From Tetrahymena elliotti 4EA (taxonomy: Eukaryota; Ciliophora; Oligohymenophorea; Hymenostomatida; Tetrahymenidae): a DNA stretch of 64,000 bases. The first letter of the stretch is position 1; every line of letters starts with the position of its first letter. Made by a program: the position numbers and the translations under genes. Below, one piece after another: positions 11,901-26,290 of this stretch. Below the pieces are notes generated by a model. It was not told the DNA's origin. It saw nothing but the letters and a program-made list of their open reading frames with translations, and ran no database searches. The stretch covers positions 501,742 through 565,741 of the forward strand of contig JH720298.1 of the NCBI GenBank assembly GCA_000231825.2. The letters are read 5' to 3'.

Positions 11901-14900
11901 ATATGAATAGGTATGTAGATTTCAATACATTTGCTGGTGCTTCTTTGATTTTAATTTAAGTTTGCATAGGGGCTGGATGGGGGAGTATTGTATTTGATTA
12001 TGGAAAGAAGTTTTAGGATTTGACTACTAGTGCTTTATACTTCAATACTTTTCACTTTCTTTCTGTTTTTGTGCTATCTCTAATTGGTGGTTTAGTCTGG
12101 GAAGTATTTGATGTAGTTGAGAGAATCATGAGAGATTAAGAAGCATTAGAATAATAACTAGCAATATACAAAAAATGGGAAGATTAATAACAATAAATAG
12201 AAGCCTCATTTTAATCTGAATAATCTAAGAGAATAAATGGGCTAGCTCAAAGTCAGCAAGCTAATTTATAGCAATAGTCATAGTTCTCTAAAAAAAATGG
12301 ATAAAGAAATTCGGTAAAATTAAGTGCAGGGTATTTGAAGATTTAATCTAAATTTAATGTGAAATTACCTTCAAAGTAATAAAATTTCGATGATGAAGAT
12401 GAAATTGATGAAAATGAAGAAAATCATGAATAAGATTAGATTGATTCTGAGAAATCTCGAGATAAAAATATGATGTTTAAATAAAAAACATCCTTGACTA
12501 GTAAATTAGAATCTAATCAAGAAGATAGTGAAGAAGATGATGAATATGTTGCAACTTCTGAAGAAATAACTGATTCAGATAGCGATGATTCAAGTGAGAA
12601 TGGTAATGCTGAGGAAAGTAAAAATGTAAGCAAAGAAAATGATGCTGAAAATCTAGGATAAAACTTAGCGAATGAAGGGGCAGAAAATTTAGCTGTTGGT
12701 ATTTCACAATTACCTATTGATGAAGAAAATATCAGCTGCTTCTAAGAAATGGATTAAGACCATCCAAAAGAGAGTCCTGAAAAATACAAAAGAAACTACA
12801 AATCTAAGAATTACTTTCAGAATAAATAATACTCAGATGACTTTTTTACTCCTGAGCAAGTAGAAGCTGTTGTTGATTAACCACATTAAAAAAACAGTTT
12901 GCTTTTTAACAACAATTAAACTTCAAGTTAAGATACATTTTAATAGGAATCAAAGCAAAACTCAATAAAATTATTTACAGGGAAATCTTCATAAACGAGT
13001 ATAACAAAAATTAATCCTTTACAAAAAATTAATAGAAATGTATTTGTTGAAGACTAACCTTTAAGTTAGAAGTTACCTAGTGCTATAAGTAAAAGAAAGA
13101 AGCAAGGTAAAAAAGAAAAAAGAAAGAAAAAAGTGGAAAAAATAAATATTTTTAATTAAGAATGTTTGATAGAAAATCAGCCTATTACTTAAAGAGATAA
13201 AAGCGAAATTATTTTGTTTTAAGATGTTTTTAAACTTTCTACTATGGATCAATTCTTTAAGGATGTCAATTTAAAGTCAAAGAATCAATCCCCATTCTCT
13301 GAAATTACTTCTTCTGAGGTATAGTCTTTTATGAGTGAAAAATCTCCCACAAGATACTCACAACAGTTTGAAAAGAATATACAAAATCCTCTTCCCGTGG
13401 GGGTTGTGAAGAAGTTAAGCAAGTTTCACACAATTAAAGAAGAAGAGGAAGAAGAAAATGATAATAACAGCCAATCAGTTATTCAAAATTTAATAAAAAA
13501 TAGCACAAAAAACATTGAAGGAAGCTACAATGAGATTTCATAAGATGTTTAAAATGATAACAATATATTAGATAAGGTTAGTCTAAAATAAATCTAATCA
13601 CCTAACTTATAAGCAGTGAATGGCTTAGAAGAGAAGAAGTTTTTATTCAAAAAAAAGAGCAAGGGGAGGATGAGCAAATAAATAACTGATAATTCAGAAT
13701 AACCAACTATTTAAGAGGAGCAAGATGATGATGATTAAGATATCGCATAAGCAGTATATCAAATGCAATAAAAGAGTTTGCATTAGAATAACTCCGAATT
13801 CAATAAATAGATTGAAAATAATACAAATAACAATGATATGATGGATTCAGTATTTGATTAAACAGATGAAAATTTAAATTTTTAAGACCTTTTGCAAAAG
13901 AATTCAATAAGTAATCAGAATATGTTGAGATCCTAAAATAATATATTTAAAATAGATTCTTTGCAAAGATAAAAAAGCAATGAAGAAACTATTTAAAATC
14001 TTCATGAATAAACAGAAGTATAGCTAATTATTCACACAGCTAATGAAACAGTGAATACAACAGAAAATAATTTCTATGAAACAAATGAAAGATAATAAAT
14101 CGGTAAGAGCTCAACGACATCTGAATAAGAAAAAAATTTGTTAGGAAAGTAAATTAACTTAAAGAATACTAATTAAGCTAAGGCTTGGTCTGATTAAATG
14201 TTAAATAAAAAATTTAGTAAAGATTTTAAAAATCCTTTAACTCATAGATTGTCTGATTAGACATTTGTGAAAAATTTAATAAATAATAATAATAATTAAA
14301 ATGAAATTATTTTAAATATTCATAAAGATTTTTCTGATAATTCTTCAAACTCATAAAGTGACTCCCCTTTTAACAAGTCTTCAAAGAATAAAAATAAATA
14401 TTAACAAAACTAAATGAATCAAATGGGTTAGTAAGGAGAGTTTAAAGAAGATGAAAATTTCTCTGAAAGTTTTGCAAATAAATTTCCTTAGTAAAGTTAT
14501 CTCCCAAGCAAAAAAATAAGAGAAACAAGCTAATATCTTATTAATGAAGATGAACAACTAGAAGAAGAAGAAATCTAAATTGTTAAAATGAAAGAGCCTG
14601 AAAAAAAGCATTTTCGCTCTGATAGCCTACTTGACAAATAAAAGAGCACACCTGCTAAAAATGCAACATAGATTGATCTTTACAGAAGTTAAAAACAAAC
14701 GAGCTACAATAATTAAGGCTCAATATAATTTTCTTAATATGAAGAGAATTTAAATTAATAGCTGATATAACCTAATTCTTTGTTCTCTCCTAAGTCTATG
14801 AGTCTTACAAAACTTGAATCAGACTAACATGAGAAAGATTAATTAAAAACTCTCTAATTATTTTCATAAGTTAATTCTAAGCATGTGTTAATTATGGATG

Positions 14901-16795
14901 AAGAGTTAACTTAAGAAAATAAAAAAGCAGAAAGTAAAGAATCTAATAACTATCCCTAAAACCATGAATAATATGATGAGATCCTTTAATCTAAATCTAA
15001 AATTATAACTAATGATACATAGACAAATTCTAAAAATTGCAAAACTCCTGTAACTAATTAAATAGAAGGGTCAGAAAGCATATTTGCAACCAGCACGTTT
15101 GAAGAATAAAACAATTTACTTTAATTGGAAGCATATCAAAAATAGAACAAAAAAAATAATTTAAAAGATCTAAATTATAATAGTTTCAAGAGAGAAATTG
15201 ATTAGAATGATTAATTTTCTTAAGATCTTAATGCAGAAAGCGATATGAACCAAATTGATATGAAGAATTAGGAGCTTGAAGCTTCATTTATTAGAGAAAT
15301 GCAAGAGATGGATGAAGAGAATGAAAGTAAATAAATCAAAAAGAATGAAAAGAAATAAATGAAAATTAAGGCTAGAGCAGATAAATTGGAAAAGCTAAGA
15401 AATGACCTATGTTAATACTATAAATCTAATCTTTTAGATATCACAACTCAAAATGATCAACAATAATTTTAGTACATGAATTATGGCAAAAAGAACATCT
15501 TTAGCAAATAGCCAATGAGCTCTAACCAGCAAAATATTAGCAGCAGTGCTCATAGGGATATCATCCATGACAGACCTAAAAGCTCAATGATGAAGAACTT
15601 TTTGATGAACATAAACAATGATTTAAGAAACGAGCAAAAAGTTAAAGGAAAAGTTGATCTTAATAACAAAAACTTCATTATAAATAAAGCTATCTTAAAA
15701 TCTGTTGACTAACAAAAGTTAGAGAAAATCGAACTCAGACATTTCAGATAATTATATGGCAGAGAATTCGAAGATATGCTTGATAAAGAATTTTTCCCTT
15801 TATGGCACCTTTAAGCAAAAGTTTTATTTCACTTCGACAATATCCTCAAGTAATTTATATTAGATTATTCATAATTTTTTATTTAAAGAATAGCTAAACT
15901 AAGAAGGAATCTGGCTTCTTTTTATTATTTTGATTAAACTAAAATAATTTCATCATTTTTATTTTTTAACAAAATGAAAAGGTTTGATCATATTCCAGTT
16001 GAACAATTTATTTAACTTTACTGCAGTTTAGAGTTGCAAATATCCTCTTTGTTGATGAATAAATTCTCATCTTTCAAGATTATATATCAGGATTAGGATG
16101 ATAAGTGGTTTACAGTTAACTTTGTATAAGAAGCCTACTTCTTGTAAGAAGTTGAATCCCATGGACCTTGGAGATATTTTAAAGAATTATTTGAAAATAA
16201 CCCTTAGAATTTGAAATTATTCAAGCATAGAAACATATTCCACTATTCAGATAAAAATTAATACATTAAGAAAAACTTAAAGAAATTCTTTTAAATTTCT
16301 TAAGACATATCAAATAGTTTTTTCTTCAGAAAACTTTAAATTAATCAAAGAAGGAGTGATGTTATTTACATTCCATTTACAAACGATAATCCTGAGTAAA
16401 CATCTTAAAGCCTCTTAGATACCCTTTTAAAAACTCCTACTCTACCTTAATATATTAAAAGAGATGATTTATCACAAGAAATGATTCCCTAAATTAAAAA
16501 AGGTATGGTTGTTGCCTATCTCTTTGACAATCCAAACACAAAGTAAAGAAAAAGAAATTTTGTCTCTGAAAAAATTAACATAGAACAAGCTATAGCAGAG
16601 GAAGACATCATAGAAAAAGAGCTACTATAAAATACTCTGAATTATTCTTATTCAGTAGAATTACTTAAAGATATGTAAAAGCATATTATGATGAACAAAG
16701 ATATGCTCTTTAAAAAAATATCCTAATTTTACTTTTATCGTGCTTGCTTTGAAAGAAATTTCTGCAGTATCATGGAACTACCATTTGAATAATGA
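8916..16795 (+). CDS. two-domain TPC-like voltage-gated cation channel with EF-hand linker and giant tail (2514 aa)
   Basis: Six exons (introns 10342-10441, 10643-10703, 10788-10844, 11417-11474, 11852-11910) join to exactly 2515 codons. Residues 1-285 are Asn/Lys-rich and cytosolic. Domain I (about 290-570) shows S1 (WNDFLLFLGWIYILMSFFEP), S2-S3, an Arg-bearing S4 (FRFARVFRPLQIIIFSKSLR), a pore segment (SSLDLFPDLLFP) and S6 running into VAVVYEGFRKHR, the arrangement of two-pore channels. The linker has an EF-hand loop near residue 625 (DANDNKKVSIEE), as in plant TPC1. Domain II (about 685-965) has S4 SRVLKIAKLQKVFRMFRAFR and pore CIGAGWGSIVFD. The remaining ~1540 residues are mostly Gln/Asn/Ser/Glu-rich, but the last ~360 look folded and rich in aromatics. 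A role as a Ca2+-modulated cation channel of an intracellular or surface membrane is inferred from the family. Ion selectivity cannot be read, because both filters differ from the usual ones. Confidence 0.88.
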
Positions 16796-19700
16796 AAATA
16801 AATTAATGTAAATAATTCCCATAGATTAACAAAAAAATTGCAAGCTAAAACATAATACTATAAAAAGAAGTAATATTTGGTTGGTTCAAATTTAAACAAT
16901 AATCTGAACTATCTATCACGGTTTTACTCTATGAACAATCAAGTAAATAGAGTCAAGATTCATATGAAAAGCTTGGATGTGTGCTAATTTTATTTTAAAT
17001 TAGTATCTGAATAGCTAAAAAACTTATTCTAACACATTGATTCACTCTTTCTTAATTACTAGATTATTCATTCAAAAATATTTAAATTCAATAAAATAAC
17101 ATTACTTCATTACTTTACTACAAACTAACTAAATAACTAAATCAAATAAAAAATAAATATGAAAACTTAATATAAATCTTAAACAAACAAACAATCTTTA
17201 AATAAATTAATTTATTAAATTTCAATTTAGTATTTTAGTAGGTTTAATGACCAGCTATTTATTTAAATTGAATGAATATTGTATACAATTTTAACAAATG
17301 TTTTAAGTATTCAATTTATTTTCTTTTTTTAGTGGATAAAATTTTTTATCTTATGCGTAATAAAATATCTTAAATAATTCATATTTAATTGGAATGAATA
17401 AAAAATTAATTTAATATTGACTACCTTTGCATTCATAAATTTTAGGAAATGCTAAAAAGAAATTATTTTAATTAATACCATGGTACTAACTTTCCAAAAG
17501 CCAATTTAAAATCAAACAAAATTGAAGTTTTGTATTTTTTGTCAAAATAGAGAAAGGTTGAATCAATGTCAACAAATAAATAACATAAAATAATAAAGGA
17601 TGACTTACTTAAAAGAAATATATTGAAGTAAATTAACAATAAATTTATTTTATCATGCTTGAATTTATATAAAATATTTTATTAAAATCTTGCTAAATTC
17701 TTATTTTTGAATTTTTTCGTATTGGAAAAAATTAAACAAGGCTTTGATACAAACTAATAGAACATTTCTATTTCATTTAAAACTTTAAGTAGTGTGTCCA
17801 TATCATAAAAAGAAAATCTATTAAATTAATGTTAACTTTAAAATAACTGATTTGAAATAAACTAAAATTGAACTTTTATATTTTCTTTATTAAAAAGAGA
17901 AAGATTGGGTATATAATTAAGTTATTGATAAACTCATGAATTTTTAGAAAAAGCAAAAAATTAAATAGGCTTTTGATAAAAGAAGCAAAGCAACTTAAAC
18001 AACAAATAAAAATGAAAGCTTAAAATATTGTTTTTATTTTATTAAACTATGAAAAGTATGTAATTTAAATTAAGAAATTATGTTCATAATTTTTAAATTC
18101 TTTTTGGTTGAGTGAAATAATTTATATCATTCTTAAAGGTCTAAATAAATAAGATGATACAATTCATTTGAATAAATTTAAACAAGAAATAAAAGAAGTA
18201 ACTACAATTGAATGAATTCTATCATAAAAAAACAGAATTCAAATTGGTAAAAATAGGCTATTCTTATTGCTTACAATAAAAGAGAAAAAAAGGGCCAAAG
18301 TAAAAAATAATATAAATGAATCAAATTCAATTTATTTTAAAGAAATTTATTTTTTGTCATTATGATTATTATATTTTATTGGTTAACTTAAATAAATACA
18401 AATAAACTAGTTCAAATAATAACAAAATTGATAGATTTGGCTGCTTTTATAATTAAAGACAAATAAATAAGAAGGCTTTGAATAGTAACTATATAAAATA
18501 ATAACTACTAATAAAATAAATATAAATGAAGAATTTAATACACTTTAATATAATTTTAGTTGATATTTTTTATTAATATATTGAATTTAAAATAAAATAA
18601 TTAATTTAAACAGTATTTCAAGAATCTTTTGAGAATAGAACTTAACTTACTAAGCTAAATACTACAATAATCAGTTTGAAAACAATGAAGCTACTAATTA
18701 GTATCCCAAAGAACATTATTATGTAAAATAATATTAATCTTATTATTGAAAAATAATCTTTTGGGTTTTAAAATAATTCTTATCCATTTATTTGTTAGAC
18801 GCTATGGTTGAAGATGTGATTTTTGAGCATATTTGTTTTTAATTCATTATTTATTAAAGGTAAATCCAAATTCAAAATAGCTGATTATTACTATTAGTAT
18901 AGTTGTTGTTATTGATAATCATATTATTAAAAATGTTAGTTCTCTTGTTTTACTAAGTTTTTCTAATTGTTCATAAAACCTAATTCTATGTAATTTGCAT
19001 CACTCATCCTTTTGAGATTTTTCAGTCTTATTTTATTATTGATTTGTTCCCTTAAGAGCTATTTATGCAGTTACAGCAACTCAATTTATTTAGTTTTTTT
19101 GGCTTTCTTTTGTGACTAGAAATTATTCCAAATTAATTTTTTAATGTTTGTTAATTTCAATGAGTTATTCATATCCTTAAATTAAATGTTTGGTTTATGG
19201 ATGAAGATTCATTCTTATCTAATTCAATTTATTTCTTTTACATAAATTGATTGATTTCATCAAAAAATCTTTTACAATTTAAAACTAGTTAAAAATTTCT
19301 GTAAGCACATTTATTTGAAAACGAAATTATTCCTTTTTCAAATTTCAATACAATCGTTTTTCTTCAATAATTATTTTTAGTAATGTTTACAAATTATTTT
19401 GAAAAACATTTTCATAAAATATTTAGAAGTTCAAACAAATTCGACTATTAATTAAATCAAATAAACAAACTAAAATTTTAGAAGTTATTTTTATCTGTTA
19501 TACATATTATTATCTAGCAATATTAGCAAACCTTTGGGTTTATTGTTTATATATATATATAATGTTCACAAATAGAAGAGAAAAACAATTTAATAAAATT
19601 TAGAAGTTAAAAAAATAAAATTTAAAATTCAAGAAAACAAACAAAAATATGAGAATTTATTTAATAATACAATTCTTGAAATTTATTTATTTATTTAGTT

Positions 19701-19798
19701 GGTTGGTTGGTTTGAAATAATAATTGGTTTTTTATAAGATTTATTTAAATTAAATTGATATAACTATAAACATTTATTTTATTTTATCATTGATCTTT
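16796..19798. other. intergenic between convergent genes, no gene seen
   Basis: Three kilobases of very AT-rich sequence between the 3' ends of the channel gene (+) and the giant coiled-coil gene (-). A short GGTT run at 19700-19711 is the only notable sequence. I see nothing coding-like on either strand. Confidence 0.55.
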
Positions 19799-22700
19799 TC
19801 ATTTGTGTTGAATCTCAGATTTTGTTAATCTGGGATCAATTTCGTCTTGGTTACTTGTATTGTTAACATCATGGTCATCTATTGATTTAGCTAATTCTTT
19901 TAATGAAACATAATCTCTTTTAACACTCATCATAGCTGCTGTTGCCATAGACATTTATGAAAGCTTTTTGTACATGCTTCTTGTTTCTTCTTTAGAACGA
20001 ATAGAACTTACAGAGGCTCTGCTTTGACTAAGAGCAGCAACTCCACCCATTAATCTTGAGCTCAATTCTTTACCACTAAGTTTATCAGCTTATTCATCGT
20101 GTGAGTTGTTATCAGAAAGATTATCTGTGATCTTAGATATCTAAGAGAATTTCAGGTCTTAGCTGAAATTAATTTCTCCTTAACGTGAGTTATTTTAGAG
20201 GTGATCAATAGTTTATTTGTATACTGATATTTTTTGGTTATAATCTTAAGAGATAATACTTTATTCAGCTTCCTTTTCCTTTAACTTTCTTTATAATTTA
20301 TCTTCAGCTTCTTTCTTAGCTACTTTAGTCTATTCTAATTAGGTGCTAATTAAAACAATTTTTTCTTCTTATTTTGTATTTTTTTCTTCTAAATCAGTCT
20401 TATCTGACTCTAAATTCTTTATTAAAATTAAAATAAAATTTTTCAAATAACTTTAATTGTATTTAAATGAAGGAATTACCTTTATGATTTGATTCTTTTC
20501 TTTTATTTCTTTCTCAAAAGCTTCAATTTGATTTTGATTTTCTATTTTTTAAAAATAAAATTTAATGAATTGGTAGTTTTTTTTGATAAATTACCTTTGA
20601 TGCTTTATTTGTGTGAATCTATTTCTTTATTAAGGACAGCAATTTTTTCAGATAATTAGGTAGATATCTTTTGGTTTTCTTCTTCCAAAGATTTAAGCTT
20701 TTCTTCTTGATTCTTTGCTGAAGATTGGAGAGTGTTTATTTTATTATTGAGATTGTTTTCCTTTTCACGGAACTCTTTTTCTTATTTCATAATCTTTGAG
20801 CTAAGTTCTTAAATCTATTGCGAAGAGTCTCCTTATTTGCTTGATAATATTTTTTCAAACTCAGAGTCCTTTTCACTGATTTTTCTTTCGTATTCAGAGA
20901 TAGTTTACTCATTCTTTTGGGTCCACTCCTTTTCAATAGAAATTTTCTTTTCTTCAGATTATTGAAGTTCCTTAGTTAATTTTTCTTAAACTTGACTCAA
21001 TTCCTCAACTCTTTTTTGTTCAGAGATTAACTTCTCTTGCAATTCGTTTGAAAGATCATTGAATTTTTTCTTTTGTTGAGTAAGAGTTTCAATTTCTTCA
21101 TTCTTTTCTTTTAATTCATCAGCATATTTCTATTCTTTTTTCTTTTATTAAGCTTCGATCTCATTCTTTTCTTCTTTCAACTTATTGCAAGTTTCTTAAA
21201 TAGTCTTCATGCTTTCAATCTTTCTATTGTTAAGTTGCTTTAATTCCTCTACTTCTTTTTCCAAGGATTTAACTATTTAAAATAATAAGATCTTAGTAAG
21301 AATAAAATTAAATGAATGAAAAATTTACCTTATTTAACATGCTTGTCTTCAATTTAACGGGTCTTTGTATCATGTCTAGCAACTTAAATTTTTAATTCAT
21401 CAACTTTAGTGATAAATTCTTTTTTGACATCTTCTTTTGCAGCCTTTTCACTTTCAAGAAGAGCTTCATAATTAAGTTTAAGTTTGTTAATTTCTTCATC
21501 AGCTAATAAATCATTTTCTTCCTTTTCCTTCTTGACTCTCTCATACTATTTAACTTGCTTTTCATACTTTTGTTGAAGTTCAGTGTGTTGTGATTCTAAT
21601 TTTTCAAGTTTTTAAGTTATTTCTTGTTTTTCAGCATTGTTTTCTTCATCAATTCGTTATATTTTTGTGCTGAGGGCACTGTTTTCTTTCTTAAAAAGAT
21701 TAAGTTATGTTTCCTTCTAGCCTAATTAAGCTGCAATTTAAGCAAGTTAATTCTAATATTTCTCTAAATCATTTTTAATCTAATGTTCTTCATGAGTCTA
21801 TCTTGCAATAGTTTTTTCTAATTCACTCAATTAATTTTTAAGTTCAAATTAGGCTTGGTTGTTTTGGTCTTCAATTTCCTTCTTTTGATTATTCCATTCT
21901 AATTCTTATTATTATTATTTTTCTTTATTTTCATTTAATAGAACCTCAAGCTCTTGATATTTTTTAATTTATTCATTCAAAAGATCAACTGAGTTTTGTT
22001 GTTTTTGCTTTGAAGATTCTAACTCGCTTTCTAATTTCTTAACTTAACTGATCTAGACATCAAGTTAGTGTTTGTATTCTTTTTCCATTATTTCTTTAAG
22101 TTGTTTAGATTAAAGTTCAATATCTTTATCATGCTTAAGTAAATCTTCTCTTTCCTTCACCATTTCTGCAACTCTTTCTTCAAATTTCTTGGTAACCTAA
22201 ATCTATTCTTCAATTTTTTTCTCTTTTTCTTCAATCAAATCAGTTTTTTCTTAAACTTTTTTAATAAAAAATCATTAAAAATATTATTAATTTAAATAAA
22301 AATCTAAAATTTTAATTTATAAAATAGATTTATTTGTTGGTGAAATAAATTACTTTGAGCATTAAGTGTATTAATTTATGTAGTGAGTTAGTTAATTTGA
22401 GAGGTATATTGTTGCTCAGATTGTTACATCTTTAACTAGAATTCACTTTAAGTTTATTAGATCTCAGATTTAAGCATACTGATCTTCATTTCATTTTCAT
22501 TTAAGATTTATGAGGTACTTGTTGAGTGACGCTTTTCTGTCTCTTAAATTTAGAATTTGGTTTCAGTTTATACTTTATTGAGTTAATCTTTAGCTTCTAC
22601 TACTTATTAATGTAAGTTATGTTCTTTTTCTTCATAAGAGAAAACTTATTCTGCCAAAGCCTTTTTAGATTTTTCTAAATCTTCAATCACCTATTTCTTT

Positions 22701-25700
22701 TCAGCAATGTCTTTGGCGTGTAAGAATAACTTGGATTCGATTTCAGAAATTTACTTTTTATATTTTAAATCTAATTCTTCTGATTCAGTTATTTTTATAG
22801 TTAAGTTTTATCTTAAATCTTCATTGGTATTGTATTCTTACCCTAATTTATCTTTTAATTAATCAATTTCTTCTCTCTATTTGACTATCTCTTCCTTTAA
22901 AGAAACTATTTCTTGTTCAACATCTTTTTATTACTAGGAGCTACTTTCTTCTTCATCTTCCTTATTAACAAAATTCTCTTATATGTTGATAAGATTTTCT
23001 TCCTTCTTATAAATTCTAACAACTTCAGGAGATTCTGTAAGTTGTTTATTTGTATTAGGAACATGTTATACTTCTAATTATTATTGAAGTTATCTGATAG
23101 TTTCATTTAATTCTTCAATTTAATTTTCATATAAAATAGAATCCATATTGTTAGCTTGATTTCTAACTTCCTTCTCTCCTCTTTCTTCAACATGTTAAAT
23201 TACGCTAAAGCTTTCTTATTCCATTTTTTGAATAATTAAGCGATACTCTTCTACCTTTTCTTAAATCTCCTTTTCTTTATTTTACACCAACTCGTCATTC
23301 TTTAAATTCAAAGTCTCATTAAGATACTTTAAGTTCTAAATTTCACTAAGAAGCTATTCATTAGCATTATCTTTTTAAATAAAATAATTTTTTAATATTT
23401 TATCAAAACGCTTATTTTAAAATCAATCAAACTTCAAAGGTTTCAAAAATTATTCTTTTTCATTTGACTCAGTAAAATTAATGAAAATTTTTAAAAAAAT
23501 GATTTTTAAATGAAATTTGTTGTCAATTTTATATTGAAAAAATAAAGCATGAATGAAAATAATTACTTTCATTAGCAATTTAGGCCATAGCTAATTGAGT
23601 TTATGTGAGTTCCATATTTTATTGGTTAATTTTGAGGTTTTAATTGTGAAGTTCTTCTACTTACTTCTTCAAGTTGAGCATTTCTTCTAAATAAATTTAT
23701 GAAAAGAGATTTAGCAAAAATAAAATTGAAAAAATAAAAGATTTACCATCCTTGTTTCCATATTGGACTGATACATTTTGGAATTCGAATTCTAATTTTT
23801 TGTTGTAGGATTTCTCTTCAATTAAACTCTATTCTAAGACTTCGACTTATTTAGCTATTTTTTAGATTTCTTACTCATATGCTAATTTTTAGTTGAGGAC
23901 AGTTTCTTCGAATTGTTTCTTCAATTATTCAAGTTATATTTCCTTTTCTTGGGTTTAGTTTTCAGTTTATTTACTTGAATCTATATTTATCTAAGAGATT
24001 GAAATATTTTGAATATCATGCTAAAGTTTTTAGTTTGTGGTCTTTTCGTTTGCTAATTAGTACTCTAAAACTGCAATTTAAGATCCAATTCTATTTATTT
24101 CTTCTTGGTGCTGTTTCTTAAGATTTTAGAGCATTTCTTCATGTTATCTTTTGATTTCGTCAGCATTAGTGCCTGCAGAAGTAATTGGCTCATAAATTCT
24201 ACTTTGTTCAGCTACTAAAGTGGACAAATTTTGAATTTCGCTTTGGAGTTTTTTGTTATTGACTTTTTCATCTGTGAGATTATTTTCAAGCTCAAATATT
24301 TTTTGATTGACAGCCAAAAGCTCCTAATTAAATTGCTATCTTTAAGTAGAGATAATGTTTTCATATTAATTTTTAATGCTATCAACCTAATTATTATTTG
24401 CACTCTATGTATTAGAACCTACGTTAATTTAATCATGGGTCAAATTCAAAATATCAGTTTGTAACTTTTGTGTTGTGGCTTTTTCTTAAATCAAAGATGT
24501 TTCAAGGACAGAAATCTACTCTTTCATATTTTATATGTTATTGCTGTATTGTTGTTTTTCTTCATTAAGTCTTCTTTCATATTGCTATCTAACTTAGTCT
24601 AATTAATTTTCATCGACCTGTTAATAATTTTAATTGTTTAATTTAAAAATATACAGTTCTAATAAATCATTTTTACAATTCTTCCTTCGATAGTTTTTTG
24701 GACAACTGCATTAAGCTATTCGTTGAGCTTTGTGCACGTGTGATTTAGCTCATCATTTTTCTTTTAAGCTTCTTGATTCTTTTTTCTATATTCTTCCAAT
24801 TCTAAATGTGATCTCTCTAACTCTTTTTAAACCATCAAAACCTTCTGCTCATAAGTAGTAGCTATATCTAAATCCTATTTATTTTACAAATAAAAATCAC
24901 TCTAATTAAACGTTTTTACTTAACTAAATAAATCAATAGTATTAATTAATTAATTCTAAAATTTCTTAGCTAATCTAGAAAAAAATTAATTGAAATTTGT
25001 TTTGATAATTTTATGATGTTTTTTTCTCTGTTTTGCTATAAACAGAAATATTACTTTTCTTTTAAAAAATCAATGCAATTTAATACCTTTTGAAGAGAAA
25101 AAGAAATATCTGGCTTAGTGCCACCGACTGCTCCAAACATGCTTTTATTTATTTGAGAGTAGCTTTCATGAAGCATTGAGATCTTGATCTTCAAGTCTTC
25201 GTTTTCATGCTTCAAGGATTCTTCTACTTCTTTCCACTTTTATTTGTTTTGCATAAAAAATTTTAAGTTGCTTTCAGTAAGTTTCTAGAATTCATCAATC
25301 AGTTTGTCACTAACTTTATCAGGAATCATAGAAATACTGTTAAATTTAGAAGTGTTTAACTAGTTAAATGATTAGTTTAAGTTTCCATTTGATTTATATG
25401 CATTTAATGTTGCACCATTTTCTGGAATAGTTTGAGCAATATTAGGAACATAGTTAGATGCATTTCTGCTACTATCTCTGTAGGGCTAATAGCTTAAAAT
25501 ATTTTATTGATTGTTAACAACACTATTTTTTGTTGAGGATTCCGTTTAAAAGAACTTTGCTTAGATAGGAGATTAAGGATGAGCATATGTAGGTGAATGG
25601 GGACCTAAATCAATTGTTGGTGCTACTTTTGTTGTAATGGACTCATAGTTTACCTTAGGAGATGATACAAACTCTGGTTTAGATGTTTAAGTAAGACTGT

Positions 25701-26290
25701 TTAAGTTGTTTGGTGTATTGCTTTATCTCATTTCTCCATTACCGCTTTGTTTTTATTTGATCTATTGAATGATTTATTATGATTGCTAAATTGATTTATA
25801 TTTGTTAACAATTGATTAAGCTAATTCAGAGTTGTTTGTTGGGGATGCAGCTTAAACTATTGTGGTAGGAGGTTGTATCCTTGGTGAACTCACAGAATTA
25901 ATATTTGGATTATTAATCTAGTAAGAAGATATAGTTAAAGGTTATCCAATGATACCAGTTTGCTATTGAGTTTATGGTAAAGTGGAGACTAACTACTAAG
26001 AATATCTGACTCCAGACTATTACAAGGGAGCAATATTAGAGCTTACTACAGTTGTAGCTGCAGTAGGAGCTTACTAAGTGATGGTCATGTATTAGTATTA
26101 TGGAATAGCAGATGTGGTAGTGAAAGTCTAATATTAAACAGTGCTTGTGGCATTTCTGCTAGAAGGAGTTTAATATGTGTTAGAAAGTTTGGCTTGTGGA
26201 GTACCTAGTATTGTAATAAGAATAAAATGAATAAAATAAACAGCTAACTTAGCAAAGAAAAATACCTATTTAAGTCTGATATGTGTTCAT
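19799..26290 (-). CDS. giant coiled-coil protein with Gln/Ser/Thr/Pro-rich head (~1.9 k aa)
   Basis: The gene starts at the ATG at 26290 (MNTYQTQIGTPQ) and ends at TGA 19799-19801 (...TKSEIQHK). About nine introns are visible on the minus strand, among them 26205-26265, roughly 24877-25086, 23373-23565 and 22260-22352, each removing non-coding AT-rich DNA and restoring the coiled-coil frame. Residues 1 to about 300 are low-complexity Gln/Ser/Thr/Pro with SP and TP sites (HSPTYAHPQSPIQ). From about residue 310 (DEFQKLTESNLKFFMQ) nearly to the end the protein is charged heptad-rich coiled coil full of Glu, Lys, Gln, Leu and Asn. The last ~100 residues (KEETRSMYKKLSQMSMATAA and on) are less regular. 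No motor, kinase or membrane segment is seen. The length and shape match golgin-, basal-body- or cortex-type scaffolds, but I cannot assign a family. The exact exon set near 24600-24700 is uncertain. Confidence 0.8.

Noticed and set aside
19696..19715. GGTTGGTTGGTTTG, resembling the Tetrahymena chromosome breakage sequence.
   Set aside because: Only part of the 15-nt breakage sequence matches, and there are no telomeric repeats nearby. A similar GGTT run at 54018 lies inside an intron.
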